Shown here piece after piece: positions 8,916 through 18,154 of a stretch of 64,000 bases of DNA (its first letter is position 1; each line of letters begins with the position of its first letter). Under the pieces are notes generated by a model. It had not been told where the DNA came from. It made no database searches and saw only the letters and a list, made by a program, of their open reading frames with translations. This DNA is from Candidatus Chloroploca asiatica (GTDB lineage Bacteria; Chloroflexota; Chloroflexia; Chloroflexales; Chloroflexaceae). The translations under genes were made by a program, and so were the position numbers. The stretch spans positions 1 to 64,000 of the forward strand of contig NZ_LYXE01000157.1 in the NCBI RefSeq assembly GCF_002532075.1, in the 5' to 3' direction.

Positions 8916-11900
8916 GTGAAACGAACCCTTCTTTTTCTCCTCCTGATCGGTTTTTTTGCCACGTTGCTCGCTGTGCCGCCTGCGGCAGCGCAGGTAGAGT
9001 ACGACGATGATCCGTGGGCACTTCCGCCGGCCCTGACACAGGAGCCGCTCGATTGCACGAATTCGCCCTTTGGTCGTGCGATCATCCTTGGCTCTGAGCA
9101 AGAGATCTTTGTGGGCATGCGCGGCGCGGGTGCGGGACGCCAGGGTTGGGTGCTGCATGATCGGTTTGATCTGAATGCTGATGGCACCGCGTTGGTTCGC
9201 GATGCATCCTGGCCGGCCATCGATCAGACGCCCAATGCCAATGCGCAAAATGTCAGCGCCCTTGCCAGCACGACCGGCAAGTTCCGCTTCCAAAGCGATC
9301 GCACGCAACTGGTGCAGGTCTACACCGGGGCCGATGGCACGGTGCGCTGGCTGGTGCATGAAGAGGGTCAGCCCGTGCTCGAACGGAGCCTGCTGGTCTC
9401 GAATTATGCGTTGCTGCAAGTCGCGTCGGGCGTGCTCAGTCGTGCCCCTGGGCGTACCGAACGCCTGGCGCTGGCGAGTCGGACAGCGATTGGTTCGCTC
9501 AATGTCTTCATCATCGAGCCGCTCCGCGATAGTCAGGTGCCCCTCGCGACCTGGCGTACCGACCAGGACGGACGCAAAGATGTCGTTGATCTCCAACTTG
9601 CCGTCGGCGACCTCAACGGCGACGGCTTCAACGACGAGATCATTCTGGCCTTGATGAAAGAGGACGGTGACGTCGAGGTGATCGTGTTGCGTTACGATCC
9701 TGACTATACCGGGCCAGATGGTGGGGCCAATTTCAAGAGCAGGTTGCGTGAGGTTGCCAATTTCACCCTCAATACGGGCCGACCCACGCTGGTGCGCGTG
9801 GCGGCTGCCGATCTTGATGGTCGTCTCACGACCGGCCCGGGCGCAAGCCAGGGCTCAGGCGACTACAAAGACGAGATCATTCTGCTGACCGATACCGATC
9901 AGCCTGATGTGCGCCCCTTTAGCCCGCAGTATACGGTTCAAACCTTCTCGCTCAATACCTCCGCCGAGAATCCCGAGGTTGAACAGATCGTGCAGCGGGG
10001 AAGTTCAACCGTGGTTGTCACCTTGACCTCAAACCTGACGCTCGCTACGGGCGATCTTGATGGCAGCGGGCGTGCCGAAATCCTCGTGGGCGAAGTTACC
10101 CCCGAAGACGTGGCGGTGCGTGCTTTTGATGGGGCCACCGGTACCCCGCGTAAACTGGCCCGCTTTGCCATCCCGATGACCCCGAGCCCCGGTCTTCCGC
10201 TCGCGCTTGCGACAGGCGATCTTGACCGCGATGGGCTACACGAGGTTGGCCTGGCCTTCCTCAATAATCAGGCGTTGCAGGTGACGACGCTTGCCTATCA
10301 ACCTGAGACGACGACGCTTACCGAACGCGATACGGTGACGGCGAGCGATGGTGGCCGCCAGAATGCGACCTTTATTGACCTGGCTTTTGGCGATTGGAAC
10401 GACGATTCGCTCAAGGCGCTCTATGGCGAGCCGCAGGGGAGTTCGATTACCTGCAAGACGGTGCAGGAACCAAACATCGTCTCGGTGGTGCATGCGCCGC
10501 CTTACTGGGAACGGCTGCAGGGCAATCGGCTTCGTCTGGCCTCGATTGGACAGTCAACCAGTTTTGCCCAGACCGACGAACGTGCCTTGACGGTTTCAAG
10601 CTCGCATGCAGTCAGTGCCTATTTTGGTGGTGGATTTGAGGCGAATTTTGTCTTTGGCAAAGTTGCGGCTACAGCGCGGGTAACCGCAGGCTATCAGTAT
10701 ACCGGCAGCGTCACGAATCGCGGTGGTACCACCGAAGGCAAAACAACGCGGGAAGCCTGGACGAATGATGCCGGCAGTTTTGCGGCGATCGAGCGCACCA
10801 CCTACGACTGCTACAACTACCGGGTTGTCCAGGACGGCCAGGAACTCGATGCGGGCATGCGTTTTTGCGAATACAAAGATTACGCCTCGATCGCGACGGA
10901 TGTGAGTCGCTGGAACAGTCTCTTTGGGCCGGCTAACAATCCGCAGGCGCTCCAGTGGATTCCGCTCAACCGCGACTGGGCGAATCTGGCCCTCTTCCGT
11001 CGGGCGACGGTGGCGCAGTCGAGCACCGTGGGCGACGCCGGCGCCGCACGCGCTATTGACGGCACCATCGATCCCGTCTTTGCCAATGGCTCGGTGACGC
11101 AGACCGAGGCTGAGGATGCGCCCTGGTGGCAGGTTGATCTTGGCCTCACGCAAGAACTTGGCGCAGTGCGGGTCTGGAATCGCAATAATCTGGGTTGCGA
11201 CGATCTGTCGTGCGCCGCCCAGTTGCGTAATTTCTATGTCTTTGTCTCCGATACCGACTTGCGTACTATCTCGGATGATCCCGAGGTGCTCAAGGACGAT
11301 CCTCGCGTGGCGACCTTCTTTAGCGAGGGCCAGAGCGGGCGCGTCACCAACATCCAGACCTATCGCAACAATGCGCCGATCTTTGGGCGCTACGTGCGGG
11401 TGCAACTCGCCGGGACGGGCTATCTCTCGCTCGCCGAAGTGCAAGTCTTTGGCGAGCGCCAGGTCGATCCTGATCGCTACCCGATCAATGTCAGTGACAG
11501 CGATCCCAACGATGGCTACTTTACCGTCAGCCTCTATAACCCGCTGACCGGAGGCATCGAACAGGTGCGTCAGCGTGGGCGCTTGCTCTGGAATGGGGCA
11601 AATTACGATGTTCTGGCGGCACGTCGCATCTCGGTTGGCAACCCGGTTTCGTCTTGGTCACTCACCGAAGAGCGTACCACCTTTACGACGCAGGCTGACG
11701 CGACGAGTCACAGTGTCAGCATCGGGGCCGAGTTTGATGCCGAGGTGAGCGCCGGCGGCGGCAAGGTCGTCTTTGGCGGGGGCTACGAGTATACCTCGGG
11801 TGTGATTACCGAAGATGTGCGCTCGACTGAATGGGGCACCGCCTTTGAGATCGGTGGAGGCGTGCAGGGCTTCCCGGCCACCGTGGGTGGCGTCGCCCTC

Positions 11901-12443
11901 GGGCCAGGTCAGTGCGAATACGGTTTCCAGCCCTACTACTACGAAGTAACCGAAGAGTCGAGCACTGGCTTCCTGCATCGCTTCATTGTGGTTGACTACA
12001 CTGTGCCCAACGCCTCACTCAACCGCAATAATCTCGCGTTCTGCCGCCAGCCAACCGCCAATCGTCCGATTGTCGAAGCCGACATCAATACGGCGGCCCC
12101 TGGCAGTAGCCTGATCTTGACGGCACGCGGTTTTACCGACAACAGCGAAGCCCTGATCGAATTACGCTACCCTGGGCAGGAAAATTTCCGCCAGGTCGCA
12201 CGCATCCGTATGAGCAGCATTGGCGAGCTCGTCTTTGTCCTCGTCACTTCGCCCAACGATCCACCAGGTGACTACGCGGTACGCATCCGCAGCGTTGCCC
12301 AGGGCAGCAGCCTGGCCCAGGCGCAGGAAGCGACAACCGCCTTTACGCTCAGCACCGACGCCGCCCTCGTCGAACCTGCCCCGCCCGGCGTCCCGGTCTT
12401 TAGCCTCCAGCCGCGACTCTACTTGCCGTTGATCTCCCGCTAA
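8916..12443 (+). CDS. Large secreted FG-GAP/discoidin protein with two Gly-rich beta modules
   Basis: An 1175-residue exported protein starting at a GTG after AAGGAG, with signal peptide MKRTLLFLLLIGFFATLLA. Residues about 220-500 carry repeated FG-GAP/VCBS-like motifs (LAVGDLNGDGFNDEI, LATGDLDGSGRAEI, LATGDLDRDGLHEV), typical of a calcium-binding beta-propeller. Residues about 688-845 form an F5/8-type (discoidin) carbohydrate-binding domain (AIDGTIDP...WWQVDLG...GRYVRVQLAGTGYLSLAEVQVFG). On each side of it (about 550-660 and 920-1030) lies a similar Gly/Ala-rich beta module with conserved aromatic and Cys positions, apparently duplicated. The protein ends RLYLPLISR. It probably binds polysaccharide outside the cell. 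No catalytic domain was recognised. Confidence 0.8.
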   Translation: MKRTLLFLLLIGFFATLLAVPPAAAQVEYDDDPWALPPALTQEPLDCTNSPFGRAIILGSEQEIFVGMRGAGAGRQGWVLHDRFDLNADGTALVRDASWPAIDQTPNANAQNVSALASTTGKFRFQSDRTQLVQVYTGADGTVRWLVHEEGQPVLERSLLVSNYALLQVASGVLSRAPGRTERLALASRTAIGSLNVFIIEPLRDSQVPLATWRTDQDGRKDVVDLQLAVGDLNGDGFNDEIILALMKEDGDVEVIVLRYDPDYTGPDGGANFKSRLREVANFTLNTGRPTLVRVAAADLDGRLTTGPGASQGSGDYKDEIILLTDTDQPDVRPFSPQYTVQTFSLNTSAENPEVEQIVQRGSSTVVVTLTSNLTLATGDLDGSGRAEILVGEVTPEDVAVRAFDGATGTPRKLARFAIPMTPSPGLPLALATGDLDRDGLHEVGLAFLNNQALQVTTLAYQPETTTLTERDTVTASDGGRQNATFIDLAFGDWNDDSLKALYGEPQGSSITCKTVQEPNIVSVVHAPPYWERLQGNRLRLASIGQSTSFAQTDERALTVSSSHAVSAYFGGGFEANFVFGKVAATARVTAGYQYTGSVTNRGGTTEGKTTREAWTNDAGSFAAIERTTYDCYNYRVVQDGQELDAGMRFCEYKDYASIATDVSRWNSLFGPANNPQALQWIPLNRDWANLALFRRATVAQSSTVGDAGAARAIDGTIDPVFANGSVTQTEAEDAPWWQVDLGLTQELGAVRVWNRNNLGCDDLSCAAQLRNFYVFVSDTDLRTISDDPEVLKDDPRVATFFSEGQSGRVTNIQTYRNNAPIFGRYVRVQLAGTGYLSLAEVQVFGERQVDPDRYPINVSDSDPNDGYFTVSLYNPLTGGIEQVRQRGRLLWNGANYDVLAARRISVGNPVSSWSLTEERTTFTTQADATSHSVSIGAEFDAEVSAGGGKVVFGGGYEYTSGVITEDVRSTEWGTAFEIGGGVQGFPATVGGVALGPGQCEYGFQPYYYEVTEESSTGFLHRFIVVDYTVPNASLNRNNLAFCRQPTANRPIVEADINTAAPGSSLILTARGFTDNSEALIELRYPGQENFRQVARIRMSSIGELVFVLVTSPNDPPGDYAVRIRSVAQGSSLAQAQEATTAFTLSTDAALVEPAPPGVPVFSLQPRLYLPLISR

Positions 12444-12460
12444 CGGCAGTGTCAAGCCTC

Positions 12461-12508
12461 TCTGGACGCGCAACAAGCCAGCACATGCTGGCTTGTTGCG
12501 CGTCCAGA
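12461..12508. terminator. Bidirectional terminator hairpin
   Basis: A perfect 23-bp inverted repeat (12461-12483 with 12486-12508) sits between convergent genes ending at 12443 and 12517. It is probably shared by both. Confidence 0.75.
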
Positions 12509-12516
12509 AAGAAAGC

Positions 12517-12930
12517 CTACACCATCGCCATCATCGTACCGACGGCTTTCAGTTGCTCGCCATCGCCACGTGCCCAGAGATCAGCGGTGACCATGATGCG
12601 CTCATCGGGCAGGCTTTCGGCACTGGTGATGGTACCGCCAACGTGCAGGGTTTCGCCGGGGCGAGTCGGGGCGCGAAAGCGTACCTGAAAATGGAGCAGG
12701 CCACTTGGTCCGGCGATGTCGGTTGCCAGCCGCCCGAGCATGCCCATCACCAGCATGCCGTGCGCAATCACGCCGTCAAGCCCCGCTGCCTGCGCAAAAT
12801 TCGGATCGGTATGCAATGGGTTATAATCACCCGACGCTGCCGCATACGCGACAAACAATTCGGGGGTCAGTGGCCCTTCGGTAAAGCCGGGGATCGCGTC
12901 GCCAACCTTGAGTCGTATGGGTTCTAGCAC
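12517..12930 (-). CDS. MaoC-like (R)-specific enoyl-CoA hydratase/dehydratase
   Basis: A 137-residue hotdog-fold protein of the usual length for MaoC-domain hydratases. The hydratase-2 signature is visible as FVAYAAASGDYNPLHTDPNFA (about 26-46), containing the catalytic Asp/His pair, followed by GVIAHGMLVMGMLGRL. Such enzymes add water to or remove it from trans-2-enoyl-CoA thioesters. It is immediately downstream of a second hotdog dehydratase (12957-13409), and the two short proteins probably form a heteromeric dehydratase. The acyl-CoA synthetase further upstream suggests fatty or carboxylic acid degradation, or hydroxyacyl-CoA supply. Confidence 0.85.
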   Translation of the reverse strand: MLEPIRLKVGDAIPGFTEGPLTPELFVAYAAASGDYNPLHTDPNFAQAAGLDGVIAHGMLVMGMLGRLATDIAGPSGLLHFQVRFRAPTRPGETLHVGGTITSAESLPDERIMVTADLWARGDGEQLKAVGTMMAMV

Positions 12931-12956
12931 GGCCTTCTGCTCCTCTCTGCTGAGCC

Positions 12957-13409
12957 TTATTCCCCACGCACAACGACGACCAACTGGTCGGTCAGTACCA
13001 GTTGGCTGTGCTGGTTGTACCAGCGAGTTTCAAGCGTCAGCACTTCAAACGGCCCGCTCTTGCCCATTTTCTGTTCCAGTTCGACCAGTTCGGGCGAGGC
13101 GATCAATTCATCACCTGCAAAGATTGGCTGATGATACTCATAGCTCTGCTCGCCATGCAAGAGGCGCGGCAAGGGTGCGCCGATGGCCTCAAGTTCGGCC
13201 AGCAACGCGGGGTTGGCCCACAGGCCATAGCGCGTCGCTAGCGTTGGCGGCGCAGGTAGGTCTGGCATCCCAGCCGCATGCGCTGCTTCGACCATGTGAT
13301 AGACGGCTCTGTCTTCGCCGAGCACGGTCGCCAATGCCCGAATATGCTCACGCTCGACGGTCACGGTGTAGGGTCCAAAGGTGCGCCCAAGGTTGTCTGG
13401 ATCAATCAT
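12957..13409 (-). CDS. FAS1-like hotdog dehydratase (MaoC N-terminal type)
   Basis: About 150 residues from the ATG at 13409 (MIDPDNLGRTFGPYTV). The in-frame start at 13436 adds an unlikely WW-containing leader. Features are ERE.IRALATVLGED, APPTLATRYGLW, then LLHGEQSYEYHQPIFAGDEL, the pattern of the FAS1/MaoC N-terminal dehydratase domain (PF13452-like). This half usually lacks the full catalytic pair and partners with a MaoC subunit, here the next gene at 12517-12930, 26 bases away. Same-strand order and short gaps with the acyl-CoA synthetase support one operon. Confidence 0.82.
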   Translation of the reverse strand: MIDPDNLGRTFGPYTVTVEREHIRALATVLGEDRAVYHMVEAAHAAGMPDLPAPPTLATRYGLWANPALLAELEAIGAPLPRLLHGEQSYEYHQPIFAGDELIASPELVELEQKMGKSGPFEVLTLETRWYNQHSQLVLTDQLVVVVRGE

Positions 13410-13531
13410 CGTTTTCCACCACACCAGACAAATCACGCATCGTCCGCAGATCGCGCAAGCCGCGCACCTGTGCCGACAGAAAAACGACGCCTCCGTTCGA
13501 CATCGTCAACCCGTCGTGCGACACAACGCCG

Positions 13532-15136
13532 CTACTGAACCTCCTGTTCAGCCCGCGCCCTAAGTTCGATCCGCCGAATTTTGCCACTGATGGTCTTGGG
13601 GAGGTCACGGACAAACTCGATTTCGCGGGGGTACTTGTAAGGGGCCGTATTGGTCTTGACAAATTCCTGGAGTTCATGCTGTAGCTCCTCTGATGGTTGC
13701 GCACTCGACACCAGTACGACATACGCTTTGACGATCGAGCCGCGGGCCGCGTCGGGCTTGGCGACCACCGCCGCCTCGGCCACCGCCGGATGCTCGATCA
13801 GCGCACTCTCGACTTCAAATGGACCGATGCGATAGCCTGCGCTAATGATCACATCGTCAGACCGTCCGACAAACCAGTAGTAGCCGTCATTGTCGACATA
13901 CGCCCGATCACCGGTGACATACCAGTCGCCGCGGTGACATGCCGCTGTCCCATTCGGGTTGCGCCAGTATTCTTTGAAGAGCCCGACCGGGCGTTCGGGG
14001 CGCACCCGTACCGCCAGATCGCCCTCTTTGCCAGGCGGTAACGGCTCGTTCTCGTCGTCAATAATCGCCAGATCGATCCCCGGCAATGGCTTGCCCATCG
14101 AGCCAGGGCGGATTGGTTGGCCCGGCGGGTTGCCGCACAACAAGACCGACTCGGTCTGCCCATAGCCATCGCGTACCGTCAACCCGGTCGCCTCACGCCA
14201 GACATCAATCACCTCGGGGTTGAGTGGCTCACCGGCACTGACACACGAACGCAGCGACGAAAAGGTGAACGCCTTCAGATCTTCCTGTACCAAAAGCCGA
14301 TAGATCGTCGGGGCGGCACAGAACGAGGTGATCGGATAGCGCTGCAACAGTTCCAGCGTCTCGTGGGCGTTATATTTGCCGCGCCCATCGTGGATAAAGA
14401 GCGCCGCCCCCATATTCCACGGCCCAAAGAGGCTACTCCAGGCGGCTTTGGCCCACCCGGTATCCGACAGATTCCAATGCAGATCGTCAGGTTTCAGGTC
14501 GAGCCAGTAGGTGCCGGTAATGCGATGGCCGATGGGATACGAGGCGTGGGTGTGCAGCACCATTTTGGCGTTGCCAACGGTGCCCGAGGTAAAGTAGATC
14601 AACGCCGGATCAGTGCCTGGCGTCGGCATCCGCGCCCGTTCAGACGCCCCTGCACTGATCAAATCCTCAAAGCCTGTTGTCCCCTCAACCGGCGAACCAA
14701 CTACAATCAGATGCTCAAGCGTTGGGCATTGATCGCGAATCGCCTGGATCTTGGCCGCACCATCGGTATCGGTAATCACCGCCCGCGCCTCAGCGATATT
14801 GATCCGATAGATGCTATCCTTCGGGGTCAACAAGACGGTGGCCGGCATCGGCACGCCCCCCATCTTCATCAACCCGAGGATGCTCTCCCACCACGCGACA
14901 ACCCGTGGCAGCATCAGCAGCACCCGATCACCGCGCTGCAACCCCATCGCTTCAAGCTCGTTCGCCAGACGATGCGAGCGTGCCCGAAACTCCGCAAACG
15001 TAACGAGCCGTTCTTCACCTGTCGGCCCTACCCAGTGCATGCCCAATTTCTGCGGATCATCCGCCCACCGGTCAATCACATCATACGCCCAATTGAAATC
15101 CTCAGGCATTGCGAGATCGATTGCCACCGTCACCAT
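13532..15136 (-). CDS. AMP-forming acyl-CoA synthetase (medium-chain/acetyl-CoA synthetase-like)
   Basis: A 534-residue ANL-superfamily ligase that activates a carboxylic acid to acyl-AMP and then acyl-CoA. The start at 15136 (MVTVAIDLAMPEDFNW) fits homologues better than the extended start at 15178. The P-loop-like A3 motif YFTSGTVGNAKMVLHTH, the core motif DGYGQTE, the hinge-region motif YVTGDRAYVDNDGYYWFVGR and the C-terminal LPKTISGKIRR with the catalytic Lys are all present. The N-terminal FNWAYDVIDRWADDPQK resembles medium-chain or benzoate-type ligases. Substrate cannot be read from sequence. It lies upstream of two dehydratase genes on the same strand. Confidence 0.9.
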   Translation of the reverse strand: MVTVAIDLAMPEDFNWAYDVIDRWADDPQKLGMHWVGPTGEERLVTFAEFRARSHRLANELEAMGLQRGDRVLLMLPRVVAWWESILGLMKMGGVPMPATVLLTPKDSIYRINIAEARAVITDTDGAAKIQAIRDQCPTLEHLIVVGSPVEGTTGFEDLISAGASERARMPTPGTDPALIYFTSGTVGNAKMVLHTHASYPIGHRITGTYWLDLKPDDLHWNLSDTGWAKAAWSSLFGPWNMGAALFIHDGRGKYNAHETLELLQRYPITSFCAAPTIYRLLVQEDLKAFTFSSLRSCVSAGEPLNPEVIDVWREATGLTVRDGYGQTESVLLCGNPPGQPIRPGSMGKPLPGIDLAIIDDENEPLPPGKEGDLAVRVRPERPVGLFKEYWRNPNGTAACHRGDWYVTGDRAYVDNDGYYWFVGRSDDVIISAGYRIGPFEVESALIEHPAVAEAAVVAKPDAARGSIVKAYVVLVSSAQPSEELQHELQEFVKTNTAPYKYPREIEFVRDLPKTISGKIRRIELRARAEQEVQ

Positions 15137-15235
15137 TGACCTCCATCGGATCAGGCCCTCCATTGGGCAATGCGGCATTCCACAGGGATATGACCTTATC
15201 CTACTTCAGGCCGCTCGATTATGCAAGTAGGTTGT

Positions 15236-16138
15236 TCAGCGTGAACGCATCACCAGCCAGATCCCCAGGGCGACCCCGGTTGCACCAAGGGCATCAATCG
15301 GACGCAGCGGGTCGCCCAGCAGCAGGGCCCCCAGTACTAGGCCAAAGACCGGGGTAAGAAAGAGGAACGTATTGGCGCGACTCGCATCACCGTGGCGCAC
15401 CAGGAAGAGGTAGAGCAACATGGTGACCCACGAGAGCATGATGCACATATAGATCAGCGCCACGATGAAGTTCGTATCCCAGATCACCTGGTCAACCGGT
15501 TCCCAGAGAAAACTGGGGATCAGCAAGGCAACCCCGCCGACGAGCAACTGGATCGCATTCATCCCGGCCAGGTCGTACGGCAAGGCCCAGCGCTTGAAGA
15601 GGATTGTGCCTGCCACCATCGAGACATTGGCCAAGAGCACCAGCGCCATGTGGAAGGGGCTTTCGCCGGTGCCCATCCGTGCCGACATCAGAAAGACGAC
15701 GCTGACAAACGCCAGCCCGAGGCCAAAAAACTTCTGTAACCCGAGCCGTTCGCCCAGCAAAAACGGGGCGACAAAGGCGAGCATCAACGGGTTGGTGCTC
15801 GCCAGAACCGCCCCCGTGCCTGCGGTAATGCCCTGCAGCGCGGTTGCCGTAAAGCCAAAAAAGAAGGCAAAGCTTAGGATGCCGAGCACGCCGAGCCGCA
15901 GCCAATCGCGCAGCGTGCGTGGCAACGAGCGACGCAAGAAGATCACGATGAGCAACAAGACACCGCCCGACAAGACAAACCGCAAGCCCATCAAAAAGAG
16001 CGGTGGGCTACTGCGCAAGGCAAAGGCGACAGCAATAAAACCCGTCGACCAGAGAAACGAGAAGGTGAGCGCAAGGCTGGTGTAGACTGGAACGGAAAGA
16101 TGGCGAACCCCTGACTCAACTGGCGTCGTCGCTTGCAT
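15236..16138 (-). CDS. EamA/DMT-family transporter
   Basis: A 300-residue integral membrane protein with about ten hydrophobic helices arranged as two EamA repeats (for example FLWSTGFIAVAFALRSSPPLF at the start and a second half from about 155). The first half holds GITAGTGAVLASTNPLMLAFVAPFLLGERLG, and the second ends FLTPVFGLVLGALLLGDPL, a hallmark of drug/metabolite exporters of the RhaT/EamA group. The transported compound is unknown. It is on the same strand as the preceding acyl-CoA genes but separated by about 100 bases, so it may have its own promoter. Confidence 0.88.
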   Translation of the reverse strand: MQATTPVESGVRHLSVPVYTSLALTFSFLWSTGFIAVAFALRSSPPLFLMGLRFVLSGGVLLLIVIFLRRSLPRTLRDWLRLGVLGILSFAFFFGFTATALQGITAGTGAVLASTNPLMLAFVAPFLLGERLGLQKFFGLGLAFVSVVFLMSARMGTGESPFHMALVLLANVSMVAGTILFKRWALPYDLAGMNAIQLLVGGVALLIPSFLWEPVDQVIWDTNFIVALIYMCIMLSWVTMLLYLFLVRHGDASRANTFLFLTPVFGLVLGALLLGDPLRPIDALGATGVALGIWLVMRSR

Positions 16139-16147
16139 ATGATGTTC

Positions 16148-16190
16148 TTGCTCCCTCTGTTCCTCTGCGCCTCCGCGCCTCTGCGTTAAA
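16148..16190. repeat. Copy of the GCGCCTCTGCGTTAAA-type interspersed repeat
   Basis: The short spacer contains CTCTGCGCCTCCGCGCCTCTGCGTTAAAA, related to longer copies near 18090, 23195, 32822, 50607 and 57452. It touches the 3' end of the oligoendopeptidase gene. Confidence 0.6.
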
Positions 16191-16192
16191 AC

Positions 16193-18004
16193 TCAGGCCC
16201 CATCCATCTGTTCAAGCTGCTCAAGCAACAGCCCAAACGTCTCCATCGCGGCCTGCACCGGCGCTGGCGTTGCCATATCCACCCCGGCCCCGCGCAACAA
16301 CTCGATCGACGAACGCGACGAACCGCCGCGCAAGAAGCCCAGGTAGCGCTCGACCGCCGGTGCCCCTTCGCTCATCAGTTGCCGACTCAACGCCAGAGCC
16401 GCCGAGAGCCCCGTCGCATACTGGTACACATAGAATTTGTAGTAGAAGTGCGGAATCCGCATCCACTCAAACGCGATCTCGTCGTCGAGCGTCACCGCTG
16501 GCCCGTGATACCGGGCGACCAGGTCATAGTAGCGCTTGCTCAACCCATCTGAGGTGAGCGGCTCGCCTGCCTCGACGCGGGTGTGCATATCCAGTTCGAA
16601 GCTCGCAAACATCGTCTGCCGAATGATCGTCCGTCGGATATCTTCGATCTGCTGGACAAGCAACATCCGCCGGAGTTGCTCGTCGTCGCGGTGTTTGAGC
16701 AGATAGTCGGTCAGCAGTGCTTCGTTGAGGGTCGAGGCGACTTCGGCGACAAAGATCGTATAGCCGCCATAGATGAAGGGCTGGTTGCGCCGCGAAAAGA
16801 AGGAGTGCATCGAATGGCCCAGTTCGTGGGCCAGCGTAAAGGCATCGTTCAACCGATCTTGGTAGTTGAGCAAAACATACGGTGGTGTGCTATAGGCCCC
16901 ACCACTGTAGGCTCCACTACGTTTGCCTACGTTCTCGTACACATCAATCCAGCGACTGCCAAAGGCCTGTTGCAACGCCGCCGCATACTGATCGCCGAGG
17001 GGCGCAAATGCCGCAAGCATCATCTCACGCGCCTCGTCGTAGGGCACGATCAACTCGGGCGTCGGCACCGGCTGCGCATAGAGATCGTAGATGCGTAGTT
17101 CATCGAGGCCCATCAAGCGCTTGCGGATCTCCATATAGCGATGGTTCAGGCCAAGATTCGCCTCGACGGTTGCGAGCAGATTGTGGTAGACCTCGAGCGG
17201 AATCTCGTTGGGCTCAAGCGCCGACGCCAGCGCCGAGCTATAGTTGCGGATGCGCGCATCAAGCACGTGCGTCCGGATGGAGGCCCCGAGCGTCGTTGCC
17301 ATCGTATTGCGGAAAGGCCGATACGCACCATAGTAGCCCTTAAAGGCATCGTGGCGCACCTGCCGCTTATTGCTCTCGAGAAACCGCCCATACCGTGCGT
17401 GCGAGAGTTGAACCGTCGCCCCGTTTTCGTCGGTAATGCTCGGAAAGATCAAATCCGAGTCGGAAAGCATCTCGAAAACTTCGTAGGGCGCCCGGGTTAC
17501 ATCACTAAACTGCGCCAGAACGCCTTCAACCTCAGCCGAACGAATATGCGCCCGCTGCCGATTCAGCTTCTCAAACTCATACGCATACACCTTCAACGCC
17601 TCGGTCTCGGCCACCCATCCCGCCAGGATCTCCTCGGGAATCGTCAAGATCTCTGGTTCAACATAGGCCATAGAGGCCATCACCCGCGCCGCAAACGAAC
17701 CGGCCCGCTCTTGCAAGGCCTGCCCAACGGGATCAGTCGCATCAGAGTCTTTGCGGTGCATTGCATAGACATAGAGCGCATAAATCCGCTGCGCCGCCTC
17801 ATCGCGCAATTGCATCACCTCACCAAGGTGCTCCCCACTCTGCCCCAGGCTCCCCTGGAATGACGCCACCTTGCGCGCCAACTCCTCAATCGCCACCAAT
17901 TCCCGTTCCCATGCCTCGACATCAGCAAAAACAATGCTTAAATCCCACGTATACTCAGTGAGGGCCTCACTGCGGGTCGGGACTTTATGGGTGTCAACGC
18001 TCAT
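16193..18004 (-). CDS. pepF: Oligoendopeptidase F (M3 metallopeptidase), copy 1
   Basis: A 603-residue zinc metallopeptidase. The start at 18004 (MSVDTHKVPTRSEALTEYTWDL) is preferred because the region upstream encodes spacer-repeat sequence. The M3B signature is present: LAHELGHSMHSFFSRRNQPF supplies HExGH zinc ligands, with EVASTLNEALL providing the downstream Glu. The family cleaves short peptides of roughly 7-17 residues in the cytosol, and no signal peptide is seen. It lies downstream of a second, diverged copy on the same strand (18155-19954), suggesting duplication and division of peptide-length preference. Confidence 0.93.
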   Translation of the reverse strand: MSVDTHKVPTRSEALTEYTWDLSIVFADVEAWERELVAIEELARKVASFQGSLGQSGEHLGEVMQLRDEAAQRIYALYVYAMHRKDSDATDPVGQALQERAGSFAARVMASMAYVEPEILTIPEEILAGWVAETEALKVYAYEFEKLNRQRAHIRSAEVEGVLAQFSDVTRAPYEVFEMLSDSDLIFPSITDENGATVQLSHARYGRFLESNKRQVRHDAFKGYYGAYRPFRNTMATTLGASIRTHVLDARIRNYSSALASALEPNEIPLEVYHNLLATVEANLGLNHRYMEIRKRLMGLDELRIYDLYAQPVPTPELIVPYDEAREMMLAAFAPLGDQYAAALQQAFGSRWIDVYENVGKRSGAYSGGAYSTPPYVLLNYQDRLNDAFTLAHELGHSMHSFFSRRNQPFIYGGYTIFVAEVASTLNEALLTDYLLKHRDDEQLRRMLLVQQIEDIRRTIIRQTMFASFELDMHTRVEAGEPLTSDGLSKRYYDLVARYHGPAVTLDDEIAFEWMRIPHFYYKFYVYQYATGLSAALALSRQLMSEGAPAVERYLGFLRGGSSRSSIELLRGAGVDMATPAPVQAAMETFGLLLEQLEQMDGA

Positions 18005-18052
18005 CGTATGGATACTCCTCAGTCGTGTGTAGTCTATCAACGAAGTTTTCTG

Positions 18053-18085
18053 AGACCTCACAGGTCTTGAAGACCTGTGAGGTCT
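18053..18085. repeat. 15-bp perfect inverted repeat (AGACCTCACAGGTCT)
   Basis: AGACCTCACAGGTCT, a TGA loop and the exact reverse complement, located between the two pepF genes. It is followed by a GCGCCTTTGCGTCAAA-type repeat. It looks like a mobile palindromic repeat but could also stabilise or terminate transcripts. Confidence 0.7.
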
Positions 18086-18154
18086 GACGGGCGCGCCTCT
18101 GCGCCTTTGCGTCAAACAACCTGTCTTCTTTGCAAGGTTGTGCACCTAACCTCT

